Assembly: GCF_019331715.1 (NCBI RefSeq)
Contig: NZ_JAHBBG010000016.1
Coordinates: 1-48,280, forward strand
From: Bifidobacterium simiiventris
GTDB taxonomy: Bacteria > Actinomycetota > Actinomycetes > Actinomycetales > Bifidobacteriaceae
Length of the DNA stretch: 48,280 bases
Direction of reading: 5' to 3'
Shown: in pieces, positions 27,155-34,859 of the stretch
Numbering within the stretch: the first letter of the stretch is position 1
How the letters are laid out: each line of letters opens with the position of its first letter
Translations under genes and position numbers: made by a program
The notes under the pieces: model-generated
What the model was told of the DNA's origin: nothing
Databases searched by the model: none
Seen by the model: only the letters and a program-made list of their open reading frames with translations

Positions 27155-28620
27155 GCCGTCGCCTCCGCGGACTCAGCCGAACCAGACTCAGCCGAACCGG
27201 ACTCAGACGATTCACTATCAGCCGATTCAGGCTCGCCTTCAGCCGAACCGGACTCGACAGCCCCATCAGACCCGTCAGCGGCGGCCGCATCCGTCACGCC
27301 CCAACCGTCACGCGCCGCGAACAGCGTCGAGGTCTTGAAGAACGCCGCACGCAGCCCGGCCACGATCATCAGCACGACCAGCACACCCAGCGCGGTCCAG
27401 ACCGCACGCCACACAATCGCGCTCGTCACCGGCGTCGCATAGCCGCCCGCCAGCGCTGCACCCAGCGCCTTGGAACCGAATCCGGCGGCCAGCAGACCGA
27501 CGAACAGGCCGAGGAACACCGGGAAGAACGCCTCGAGCATGAACTGCCACGCCATGCGGCCACGGGTCACGCCGGAGGCCAGCGCAGTGCCGAGTTCGGC
27601 CGACCGGCGGACCACGCCGAGCAGCACAAGCGCCAGCAGCAGCACGCCGCCCACGACCGGCACGGCCACGTTGGCCACGCCCATGCGCGAGGCGAGCGCC
27701 GTCAGCGGCTCGGTCTTCTTCTCGTACGCCTCGATGGTCGGCGAGGCCAACTCATGCTTCTTGTCGATCTTCGACGCGATCTTCTTCGCGTACTTGTTGT
27801 AGTCGGACAGGCTGGAGAACTCGAACACGTAGCTCAGGTTCGGCTTGCTCCAGTCGGTCGCGCTTTCGTTGCCCCAGTTGAGGTTGTACATGGTCGAGTA
27901 GGAGACGTAGATCGCGTTGTCGCGGTTGTCCTTCGACAGTTTCGCATCAGAGCCGTGGCCGGCGGGCGCGGTCGAGTCGTTGTATTCGTAGATGCCGCGC
28001 ACGGTGAACGTCGTCGTCTTGGACGCGTCGGCCGGGGATGCGACGGTGATCTCGTCGCCGACCTTGAGGTTGTTCTTGTCGGCGAGCGCCTTGGAGATGA
28101 GCGCGCCCTTGGGGGCCTTGCCGGAGTAGCTCAGGTGCTTGCCTTGGATGACGGTGTAGGCGCCGAGGTCGTTGTTGCGTGCGGTGTCGACGGAGGTGAA
28201 GGATTTGAGGGTGAGTTCGCCGCCGGTTTTGCTGGCGTCCTGGTCGTCGGTGCCGGCGATGGCTTGTACGGAGTTTTTGGTCTGGCGTACGGGGAACGAC
28301 GATGACGCGTTGATGTTGGACAGCGTGATCGAGTTTGCGGTGACGACCGCGTAGTAGTTGTTGTAGTCTTCGGTGGACAGGTAGTTCTTGACCCAGGTCT
28401 TGTCGGCGCCGTTGTATTTGGCCTGCTGTGCGTCGGTCAGGCGTACGATTGCGCCGGGGGCGAGGGCTTCGCGGTCGGTGGTGGTGGCCGTGGTGTTCGC
28501 CTGCTGCACCGACCAGCCGAACAACGTGCCGAAAGCGGCGAGCAATGCGACGAGCAGGGTCAGCAGCGTGCGCAGTTTGTGGCGCATCAGTTCTGCCCAA
28601 GCGTTCTTCAGAACGAACAT
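27151..28620 (-). CDS. FtsX/MacB-type ABC permease with acidic C-terminal tail
   Basis: 489 residues from ATG 28620, seven bases after GGAG; a longer reading frame upstream lacks a site and has an implausible N terminus. One N-terminal helix (LRTLLTLLVALLAAFGTLF) is followed by a roughly 260-residue extracellular domain and three C-terminal helices (about 330-455), the FtsX/MacB topology. The final about 40 residues are Ser/Glu/Ala repeats (ESGSAESGSAESAEATA). It is coupled to the degenerate ATPase by an overlapping start. By family, such permeases act as mechanotransmitters for wall hydrolases, lipoproteins or peptides rather than true importers. The substrate is unknown. Confidence 0.8.
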   Translation of the reverse strand: MFVLKNAWAELMRHKLRTLLTLLVALLAAFGTLFGWSVQQANTTATTTDREALAPGAIVRLTDAQQAKYNGADKTWVKNYLSTEDYNNYYAVVTANSITLSNINASSSFPVRQTKNSVQAIAGTDDQDASKTGGELTLKSFTSVDTARNNDLGAYTVIQGKHLSYSGKAPKGALISKALADKNNLKVGDEITVASPADASKTTTFTVRGIYEYNDSTAPAGHGSDAKLSKDNRDNAIYVSYSTMYNLNWGNESATDWSKPNLSYVFEFSSLSDYNKYAKKIASKIDKKHELASPTIEAYEKKTEPLTALASRMGVANVAVPVVGGVLLLALVLLGVVRRSAELGTALASGVTRGRMAWQFMLEAFFPVFLGLFVGLLAAGFGSKALGAALAGGYATPVTSAIVWRAVWTALGVLVVLMIVAGLRAAFFKTSTLFAARDGWGVTDAAAADGSDGAVESGSAEGEPESADSESSESGSAESGSAESAEATA

Positions 28621-28762
28621 ACGGCTTCTCCAGTCCTCTGTGGTTCGTGCGGCCATGTCTCCGGCGAACGGCGTGCGGCGGGGCGCGGCGCGACCGGTTG
28701 GGCCGCGGGCGATCGTCGTCGAGCTGTCCGCAAGCGGCACGGCTGCATGGTGAGCGTTGGCC

Positions 28763-28804
28763 GGGATGCCGCCAGCGAGGCCGCCCATAGGCGAAAGGCA
28801 TCCC
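28763..28804 (-). promoter_or_regulatory. Hairpin leader upstream of the FtsX-type permease gene
   Basis: GGGATGCC (28763-28770) and GGCATCCC (28797-28804) pair perfectly around an internal GC-rich region that can form a second stem (CCGCC/GGCGA). The distance to the permease ATG is about 140 bp. This could be a 5' leader structure or the stem of an unrelated terminator; no known riboswitch is recognised. Confidence 0.3.
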
Positions 28805-28941
28805 GTGGCAACACTATGACCGTGCTATGTGGATGTTTTCTTGTCGGATTCTACTGTAGTCCTGCAATAACACTGAAAGAAACCTGAGAACGTGGCCGTT
28901 TGGGTGCCCTGCAGCCCCGGTTGTCCGTTCCTTGCTTCTGT

Positions 28942-28973
28942 TACACTGGCGAGCGATGCGCGTACACTGGCGA
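28942..28973. promoter_or_regulatory. Two 11-bp direct repeats before the LCP gene
   Basis: TACACTGGCGA occurs at 28942-28952 and 28963-28973. Their starts are 21 bp apart, two helical turns, and the second ends 48 bp before the LCP start. Such spacing suits a regulator that binds one face of the DNA. The protein is unknown. Confidence 0.4.
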
Positions 28974-29021
28974 TTATTACGCGATTGACGCGGCCCCAGG
29001 ATCCCAACAGGAAGGCAGTAT

Positions 29022-30416
29022 ATGACCAGGCGACCTGAACATGTGGAACACCTGCCCAACTTCGGATGGCATCGCCCCGGCATGCCGCAGCATTCGTTGG
29101 GATACCAGGCGACCCACAAGGTCTTCACTGGCGTGACGTTGGCGATCGTGGCGGTGTTGGCGTTCGTCTGCACGTTCGCCGCGGCGACGTATTCCGATAT
29201 CAATTCGACGATCAGCGACAACAAGATCCATGCGATCGCGCAGGACGGCAAGTCCGATACCGAAGACAAGCTGATCGACCCGTACGCGAACACGCCGATC
29301 GACATTCTGCTGATCGGTCAGGATACGCGTGACGGTAGCGACAATACGGCGATCGGCGGTGATGCCGACGATACGAAGAATCTGCATAATTCCGATACGA
29401 CGATGATCATGCAGATCTCGGCCGACCGCAAGACGATCAATCTGGTGTCCCTGCCGCGCGATCTGATGATCGACGCGCCGAGCTGCCAGACCTCGAACGG
29501 CGAGATTCCGGCGCAGTATACGGTGCAGTTCAATTCGATCTTCGCGAACGCGTACGCGCAGGGCGGCGACGTCGCGTCGGCGGCCAGCTGCACGCTCAAG
29601 ACGGTCAATTCGCTGGGCGGCCTGGATATCAAGAACTTCATGGTGATCGATTTCGGCGGTCTGGTGAAGATGGTGAACGCGATCGGCGGCGTGGATATCT
29701 GCGTGCCGACCGACATGTCCGACGTGTACACCGGCCTTGATCTCAAGCGCGGTCTCGTGCACATGGACGGCACCACCGCCACGCAGTACGCGCGTACCCG
29801 TCATGCGACCGGCACCGACGGCTCGGACACGATGCGCACCACGCGTCAGCAGTATCTCATCAAGAAGATCATCAGTACCGCATTGTCGAAGAACTATTTC
29901 ACGCAGACCAGCGAACTGTACCAGCTTGCCAAGGCGGGTCTCGAATCCGTGCAGATGAGCGCGAGCCTGGCCGATGCGATGACGCTCGCGGGCCTGGGCA
30001 TGAGCCTCAAGGACTTTGATATCACGCACCTGTATTCGCAGACGATTCCGGTCGAACCGTGGGTGCAGGACGCGAACCGCAGCCAGTTCGCGGAAGGCGC
30101 GGAGGCCGTGTGGACGAAGCTGCGCAACCATGAGCCGCTGGTCGACGCGTCGACCGAGGGTACGACGGACGATACGGACACGACGACCGACGGTACGACG
30201 GATGGTACGACGACCGATGGTACGACGACCGATGATGGTTCGACGTATGACGAGAAGACCGGTGTGATCACGCAGGCCGACGGCACGCTGATCGACGCCG
30301 AGACGGGCGGCATCATCGATCCGGAGACGGGTGCGATCCGCGATGCGACGACCGGCCAGTTCGTCGGTCTCGCCAACCGCTACATCGAAGTCACGTACTG
30401 CGGCCTCACGAACTGA
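29022..30416 (+). CDS. LytR-CpsA-Psr (LCP) family glycopolymer transferase
   Basis: 464 residues. A short cytoplasmic N terminus and one helix (about 37-60) precede the LCP domain (about 90-320). Conserved features include DILLIGQDTRDGSDN, ISADRKTINLVSLPRDLMID, and the Arg pair in YARTRHATGTDGSD followed by RQQYL. LCP enzymes join polyprenyl-linked wall polysaccharides or teichoic acids to peptidoglycan. This fits the export cluster earlier in the window, although the two are 15 kb apart. The C terminus is an Asp/Thr/Gly low-complexity stretch (TTDGTTDGTTTDGTTTD) with ETGGIIDPETGAIRD-like repeats. GGAAGG lies seven bases upstream of the start. Confidence 0.9.
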   Translation: MTRRPEHVEHLPNFGWHRPGMPQHSLGYQATHKVFTGVTLAIVAVLAFVCTFAAATYSDINSTISDNKIHAIAQDGKSDTEDKLIDPYANTPIDILLIGQDTRDGSDNTAIGGDADDTKNLHNSDTTMIMQISADRKTINLVSLPRDLMIDAPSCQTSNGEIPAQYTVQFNSIFANAYAQGGDVASAASCTLKTVNSLGGLDIKNFMVIDFGGLVKMVNAIGGVDICVPTDMSDVYTGLDLKRGLVHMDGTTATQYARTRHATGTDGSDTMRTTRQQYLIKKIISTALSKNYFTQTSELYQLAKAGLESVQMSASLADAMTLAGLGMSLKDFDITHLYSQTIPVEPWVQDANRSQFAEGAEAVWTKLRNHEPLVDASTEGTTDDTDTTTDGTTDGTTTDGTTTDDGSTYDEKTGVITQADGTLIDAETGGIIDPETGAIRDATTGQFVGLANRYIEVTYCGLTN

Positions 30417-30438
30417 TCCGGGACGGCCGAGCGGCCCC

Positions 30439-30468
30439 GCCGAGGTGCGGTTGGTTCGCCTCCTCGGC
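30439..30468. terminator. Hairpin between convergent LCP and sortase genes
   Basis: GCCGAGG (30439-30445) pairs with CCTCGGC (30462-30468), and adjacent bases extend the stem. It lies about 20 bp after the LCP stop and could serve both convergent genes. Confidence 0.6.
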
Positions 30469-30549
30469 TATCTGGTAGGGGATTTGCCCCGTTCAATGCG
30501 CTCTCAGTGGTGCATCCCGTGGGACCGGTAGGTGATTAGGCGGATCGGC

Positions 30550-31809
30550 TCACCGACGGATGCGCGGGGCGCGGCGGCGGGTAGAGTGGCGTTGGGGTTT
30601 CCATTGTTCGCGGTTGCGGCGTGCGCGCGAGGCGAGCACGGCCCACGAGACGATCAACAGGAACGAAATCGCCAAACCGGTCAACGCGAGCGCGGTCGTG
30701 TTCACCGACTGGATCTCGTCAGGCTCGGGGATCTCGTTCGGGATCTCCGCACGCACCGCCGACACCAGCAGACGATGCGAGTTCACACCATACGGCGTGC
30801 ACGTCATCAACGTGACCCGGTCCTCACCCGGCGTGATACGAAGCTTGCTCGAATCATCCGGCGTGATCACGCTGATCCGATCCACCTTATAGCCCAACGT
30901 CTCGCCCATCACGTCGATATAAAACGAATCACCCACCTTCAGTTCGTCAAGTCTGGTGAACAGCAGCGAGTTCGGCAGGCCACGATGACCCGTGATCACC
31001 GCATGCGTCGACGAACCACCCACCGGAAGACTCGTGCCATACAAGTGCCCGGCGCCCACCGCCAGCACGTCATCGCTCGTACCGTGGTAGATCGGCAGGT
31101 TCACATCGATCTTCGGAATACGGATCGAACCCATCACACCCTGACCCGTATCCAACAGGCCCTGGTATTCCTTGTCCCGCGCGGCGAGCGAATCATCCGC
31201 GCCCGACGCCGACGACTGGCCCGCATTGCTCGAGAACGGGTCATGCACCTCGCCGATCGTCGTCTGACCCGACGCCGCAAGCCGCTCGTTATACGCACGC
31301 GCCGCCTTCAACATGTTCTCCGCCTGCGGATACGGCCAACCCGCCACCTCACTCTGTGTCTGCGACACCTGCGAGTTCTGCTCATACTCGTTGATCGCAC
31401 GCATCACGAACGGCGTCGCGATAATCACAAACCCGATGATCAGAAAGATCACCGACAACACGCCAAAGACGCGCGAACTACGGCTACGCTTCTCAGTCGT
31501 CTCGGCTCCCTCGGCTGATGGGCCGAGCCGTGAAGAAAACTCCGGAGGAGTTTTTAGGCGAGGGCAAGGCGACAGCCGAGCCGACAAAACGGCCGAAGGC
31601 TCCGTAATTGCAGGACCTGTCTGTGAAGCAGACTGAGGGAGCGTCACGCCCACAGCCCGATCCGACGCAACTCCCCCCTCGGCTCCCTCGGCTGAGGGAG
31701 CTGTCAGCGAAGCTGACTGAGGGAGCGTCACACCCTTGGTACGCCCTGACGTGTTCACGCCGTCCCCGTCATCCCCCACATGCACGGTCCGCATCCCGCG
31801 GTCACGCAT
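30550..31809 (-). CDS. Class C (pilus) sortase with repeat-derived N terminus
   Basis: 419 residues from ATG 31809. GGAGG lies six bases upstream; a GTG one codon earlier is also possible. The first about 110 residues are cytoplasmic and unusual, containing GVTLPQSASLTAPSAEGAEG and a related copy, which are translations of the dispersed GAGGGAG palindrome. A helix follows (about 115-138), then the lid region with DPF near 190. The sortase core shows catalytic His in VITGHRGLP, Cys in LMTCTPYG and Arg in SHRLLV. A second helix and a basic tail end the protein (about 372-419), as in pilin-polymerising class C enzymes. It is expected to polymerise the major pilin (36911-34860) and add the tip protein, but those genes lie 3 kb upstream rather than adjacent. 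Confidence 0.9.
   Translation of the reverse strand: MRDRGMRTVHVGDDGDGVNTSGRTKGVTLPQSASLTAPSAEGAEGGVASDRAVGVTLPQSASQTGPAITEPSAVLSARLSPCPRLKTPPEFSSRLGPSAEGAETTEKRSRSSRVFGVLSVIFLIIGFVIIATPFVMRAINEYEQNSQVSQTQSEVAGWPYPQAENMLKAARAYNERLAASGQTTIGEVHDPFSSNAGQSSASGADDSLAARDKEYQGLLDTGQGVMGSIRIPKIDVNLPIYHGTSDDVLAVGAGHLYGTSLPVGGSSTHAVITGHRGLPNSLLFTRLDELKVGDSFYIDVMGETLGYKVDRISVITPDDSSKLRITPGEDRVTLMTCTPYGVNSHRLLVSAVRAEIPNEIPEPDEIQSVNTTALALTGLAISFLLIVSWAVLASRARRNREQWKPQRHSTRRRAPRIRR
31681..31730. repeat. GAGGGAG palindromic element inside the sortase gene
   Basis: GGCTCCCTCGGCTGAGGGAG is followed by a GTCAGC/GCTGAC stem and GAGGGAGCG. The element overlaps codons 27-45 of the sortase. A related, longer variant lies at about 31498-31665. 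Other copies are at 34658-34840 (two) and 37014-37070. Confidence 0.8.
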
Positions 31810-32000
31810 CACGCACCTCCGTCGTCGTCACGCATACTTGCCCTAACCCAAGCGGACAACTCCAGATCCACCGCTTCGTGCGCCGCCGCGCCACGCGTCT
31901 CCCGCAGGCGAATCTCCCTTTCGCCCGCCGCGCGGCACAACTGCTCGTTACTGCCTACCAACATACCCGACTCCCCCATCCACGGCAACATCGCCCGCCG

Positions 32001-32031
32001 CGGTGCGTCCGCCTCCGTATCGGACGCACCG
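32001..32031. promoter_or_regulatory. Perfect 11-bp inverted repeat upstream of the HTH-nucleotidyltransferase gene
   Basis: CGGTGCGTCCG (32001-32011) and CGGACGCACCG (32021-32031) are separated by nine bases. It ends 28 bp before the -10 of the downstream toxin-antitoxin operon and could be an operator for its HTH domain. As RNA it would be a strong stem, so a terminator is the alternative. Confidence 0.5.
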
Positions 32032-32056
32032 TCACGATCACCGGATATATCACATA

Positions 32057-32065
32057 TGCTATACT
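32057..32065 (+). promoter_or_regulatory. Extended -10 giving a probable leaderless transcript
   Basis: TGCTATACT combines TGn with a TATACT hexamer (32060-32065). The ATG at 32072 is six bases further on, where transcription should start, and there is no ribosome binding site. No good -35 is visible, which suits an extended -10. Confidence 0.6.
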
Positions 32066-32071
32066 CGCTCT

Positions 32072-32635
32072 ATGAAGACGATCGCAGAGCTGCGCAGCAT
32101 TCGCATTCACGCCAGCATCAGCCAACTTGCGGTGGCGTCGGCGATGGGCACCACGCAATCCGCGTTGTCACGCGCGGAACGCGAAGGGAACCCGACGCAG
32201 GATTTCCTGCAACGCTATGAACGCGCGCTGGCGACCATCCTTAATTCCACGAACGCCACCGCCACAAACGCAGCCTCCGACCGCGACCATCCGGATTCGT
32301 TCGACGACTCGTCCAGTGTCCTCGAGATCGCCACCATCCGTTTTATCGTGTCGAAACTCATCGAGAAGTACGGCATCGCGGACATGTACGTGTTCGGTTC
32401 GGTCGCTCGCGGCGACGCGCAGCCGGATTCCGACGTCGATTTGCTGTATCGGCTGCGGCCGGACGCCTCGCATTCGCTGATGACGATGCAGGGGCTGCGC
32501 GATGATCTGGAATCGGCGCTCGGACGCCCGGCGTCGCTGACCTCATACGATTCGCTGTTGCGCAGCGCCCAGCGCAGCCGGGCCAGCAAACGATTTCTCG
32601 ACCATATCGCACACGACATGGTGAAGGTGGCATGA
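32072..32635 (+). CDS. XRE-HTH / MNT nucleotidyltransferase fusion, antitoxin-like
   Basis: 187 residues. The N terminus (about 1-50) is a helix-turn-helix: ISQLAVASAMGTTQSALSRA. The C-terminal half is a minimal nucleotidyltransferase with FGSVARGDAQPDSDVDLL, the GS-x(n)-D-x-D catalytic motif. The next gene is a HEPN protein overlapping by ATGA. In characterised MntA/HepT pairs the nucleotidyltransferase inactivates the HEPN RNase toxin by AMPylation; here the antitoxin is fused to a DNA-binding domain, so it could also repress its own operon. The start is the ATG six bases after a TATACT -10. Confidence 0.87.
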   Translation: MKTIAELRSIRIHASISQLAVASAMGTTQSALSRAEREGNPTQDFLQRYERALATILNSTNATATNAASDRDHPDSFDDSSSVLEIATIRFIVSKLIEKYGIADMYVFGSVARGDAQPDSDVDLLYRLRPDASHSLMTMQGLRDDLESALGRPASLTSYDSLLRSAQRSRASKRFLDHIAHDMVKVA

Positions 32636-33024
32636 TGGCTCGCATACGTTCGCACCGAACCAGGCACGACCACGCCGATCAAACGTTTCGCGACCAGACC
32701 ACGCTGATTCGGCTGCTGGAACACCTGGATCACGCGATTGAGGATGCTGGCAGCGTCGCGTCTGCGGACGAACTGTTCGCGGATCGGATGCGGTTCAATT
32801 CCGTGGCGATGGAGATGACGCAAGTGCAGGAGTGCGCACGGTTGCTGTCCGACGACTGCCGCGAAACGATGCCGGACCTGCCGTGGAACGAACTGCGTGC
32901 GCTGCGCAATGTGCTGGTGCACGAATACGGCGAGATCGACGTGGAATCGCTGTACGACACCGTCACGCATGACGTCCCGCAGTTGGCCGCGCGATTACGC
33001 CCGGCCGTCGACGCGATTGCGTGA
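32632..33024 (+). CDS. HEPN-domain RNase toxin (HepT-like)
   Basis: 130 residues, helical. The motif ALRNVLVHEYGEID contains the R-x4-H-x-Y core of HEPN/HepT RNases, with the Tyr that partner nucleotidyltransferases modify. The gene overlaps the HTH-nucleotidyltransferase gene by four bases (ATGA), so both are made from one transcript. By family it would cleave RNA when not neutralised. It looks intact. A gap of 214 bp without a convincing gene follows. Confidence 0.88.
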   Translation: MMARIRSHRTRHDHADQTFRDQTTLIRLLEHLDHAIEDAGSVASADELFADRMRFNSVAMEMTQVQECARLLSDDCRETMPDLPWNELRALRNVLVHEYGEIDVESLYDTVTHDVPQLAARLRPAVDAIA

Positions 33025-33238
33025 ACCGACGGCAGGGCGTCGGCAGCAGCCGTCCCAGACGCAGACAGTTCATCCTTTTCTGCATCACCGTCATGTTTTC
33101 TGCCTCATTTGATAACAAAATGAGGCAGAAAAGTGAGGCAGAAAAAGCCGGAGGAACAACCCTCCAGCGACATACTGTTCCGATCAAAACAAGAAAGCCC
33201 TATTTACACATCCGTCCTCGCACATAGTGATTATGCGA

Positions 33239-33949
33239 TCACTCCGAACTTTGTGAATTTTGTATACAGCCAAGCAACACATTATCATATCCAAGCATTT
33301 TCTCGTAATGCTCTCTAACAGATTCAGATATTACGCCACTAGGTTCTACTTTTACAAACGTTCCATCTGCACGATAAAGACGATAAATCACAGGGCCATC
33401 CCCCATCGTGATCTGAGTATCAACATTCCCACCTTCGGGAATAGGATTGCCTTTTTCGGTAAAGAAAATCAGACGGGACTCCCCCGGTTGCAACGTAATT
33501 TGACGGTTCGACAATAATGCATGAGAAAGTTCATCCGGCATGGATAAGCCATCATCATTCATATTGGGAATGCAGGCCTCCATCTCCACATCATCATTTT
33601 GTCTATCAACCATGACCACGGTTCCTTGAGTTCTACCTGTATTGGTTAGGATTACCGGTTCCATTTGTTGAGAATATTGTTTTCTATTTTCCTTATATGT
33701 ACTCGTACCTAATGTGGAATCAGAAAGAGGTTTGATTACAAAATTTGCACCCTCATCATTCCATGCCTGTATACTCCAGACAAAAGCAATAGCTGACAAG
33801 ACAAGAGCAACAAGTGAAATAATCAGAGAAGCAAAATCGATCTTACTCACCTTAGAAAAGCTACCAACTTTATCTCTCAACAATTCAACCTCCTCACCCA
33901 GTAAATCGATCCTCTCTTTTAAATATCGGGAATATCCCCTCCCAGCCAT
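33239..33949 (-). CDS. AT-rich gene for a single-pass membrane protein with coiled coil, unknown function
   Basis: 236 residues. An N-terminal coiled coil (ERIDLLGEEVELLRDKV) is followed by one helix (about 41-63, FASLIISLVALVLSAIAFVW) and a roughly 170-residue exterior domain of beta-like character. The start at 33949 has AGGAG seven bases upstream. The gene is much richer in A and T than its neighbours, with AAA, TTT and ATA codons unusual for this genome, which indicates recent acquisition. It is followed in the minus-strand sense by intergenic DNA and preceded by another AT-rich membrane-protein gene 97 bp away. No known family is recognised. Confidence 0.7.
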   Translation of the reverse strand: MAGRGYSRYLKERIDLLGEEVELLRDKVGSFSKVSKIDFASLIISLVALVLSAIAFVWSIQAWNDEGANFVIKPLSDSTLGTSTYKENRKQYSQQMEPVILTNTGRTQGTVVMVDRQNDDVEMEACIPNMNDDGLSMPDELSHALLSNRQITLQPGESRLIFFTEKGNPIPEGGNVDTQITMGDGPVIYRLYRADGTFVKVEPSGVISESVREHYEKMLGYDNVLLGCIQNSQSSE

Positions 33950-34046
33950 TTCACTACTCCTTTCCTGATCGTCGCAGTCTCACTGAACGCTTCATCAACC
34001 TTGCTTACATCAGAGATCAACAGCAATACTACGTTCTGATTGAACG

Positions 34047-34493
34047 CTATTCTGCACCCCCATTATCCGTCTCACTCTCATCCGCTTCTTCTACAGACTC
34101 GTCTTTTTTAAAATAATCGCCGGAAAGCACACTAAAGCCAATGGTGGCACAAAAGGCCAGAAAACATCCTCCAACAATAGCAAAAATAGGATATATAATC
34201 ATTTTCCATAGTCGACGGTCTCCATTGACTTCCACCCCAAAGAGCGAACCAAGTACAATAATCACAACAGCCAGCAAAAGAAAGAATATCTTATATTCAA
34301 ATGGCAACTCCTTAAAGGAATTAGACTTTATACTCTGATCGTTAGCCCTTAATTTAGAATCTGATTCTACAACTACCTTTTTGGAGTTAAGAAAATTATC
34401 TATACCTTTTCTCATATGATCAGCTAGCGGCGTGAAAATGTATCCGCCCCCCGCCAACAGAGACGATACAAGCAATATAATAATATCTTTCAT
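34047..34493 (-). CDS. AT-rich gene for a small multi-pass membrane protein, unknown function
   Basis: 148 residues with three hydrophobic segments (about 3-22, 70-88, 100-124) and a highly acidic C terminus (KKDESVEEADESETDNGGAE). AAGGAA precedes the start. Like its neighbour at 33239-33949 it is AT-rich and lies on the same strand, so the two are probably one imported unit. No family is recognised. A membrane effector or a defence-related pair is conceivable but not shown. Confidence 0.65.
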   Translation of the reverse strand: MKDIIILLVSSLLAGGGYIFTPLADHMRKGIDNFLNSKKVVVESDSKLRANDQSIKSNSFKELPFEYKIFFLLLAVVIIVLGSLFGVEVNGDRRLWKMIIYPIFAIVGGCFLAFCATIGFSVLSGDYFKKDESVEEADESETDNGGAE

Positions 34494-34859
34494 TTTGCAT
34501 TCCTTCCGATATAGATACAGAAAAACCTCCGGCCGTGGAGTTTGGGAGATAGCGGCCGGAGGTGGGGTTGATGCGCGCGGGAACGAGCGGAGTGGAGAGA
34601 TGGAGTTGTGCGCGTTTCTGTGGCATCAAGTGTTGGTTATGGGGGCCGGCGGAGCCTTGGCTCCCTCGGCTGAGGGAGCTGTCGAGCGTTAGCGAGACTG
34701 AGGGAGCGTCTGCGGCGTGAGCCGCTGTGTAACGGCATCGGCAGAAGGCCGATACTGTGTTATGACGGCACTGTCGTGCCGTGACGCTCCCCCAGTCAGC
34801 TTCGCTGACAGCCCCCTCAGCCGAGGGGGCCGAGGCTCCGTCCCAGTCCTGACGCGGGG
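34494..34859. other. Intergenic gap with two inverted copies of the GAGGGAG element
   Basis: No gene is supported. Copies of the palindromic element lie in opposite directions (see the repeat entry at 34658-34840). The copy next to the pilin stop could end its transcript. Elsewhere the sequence has little structure. Confidence 0.5.
34658..34840. repeat. Paired, inverted copies of the GAGGGAG element
   Basis: One copy at about 34658-34710 has GGCTCCCTCGGCTGAGGGAG followed by GAGACTGAGGGAGCG. The other, at about 34781-34840, runs in reverse (TGACGCTCCCCCAGTCAGC, then CCCCCTCAGCCGAGGGGG). Together they form a large imperfect inverted repeat just downstream of the major pilin gene. Confidence 0.75.

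Noticed and set aside
31813..32000. Small gene between the sortase and the HTH-nucleotidyltransferase
   Set aside because: Open frames here lack ribosome binding sites and family features; the segment is treated as intergenic.
33025..33238. Short open frames after the HEPN gene
   Set aside because: Less than 70 codons, no start signals, mixed frames; nothing supports coding.
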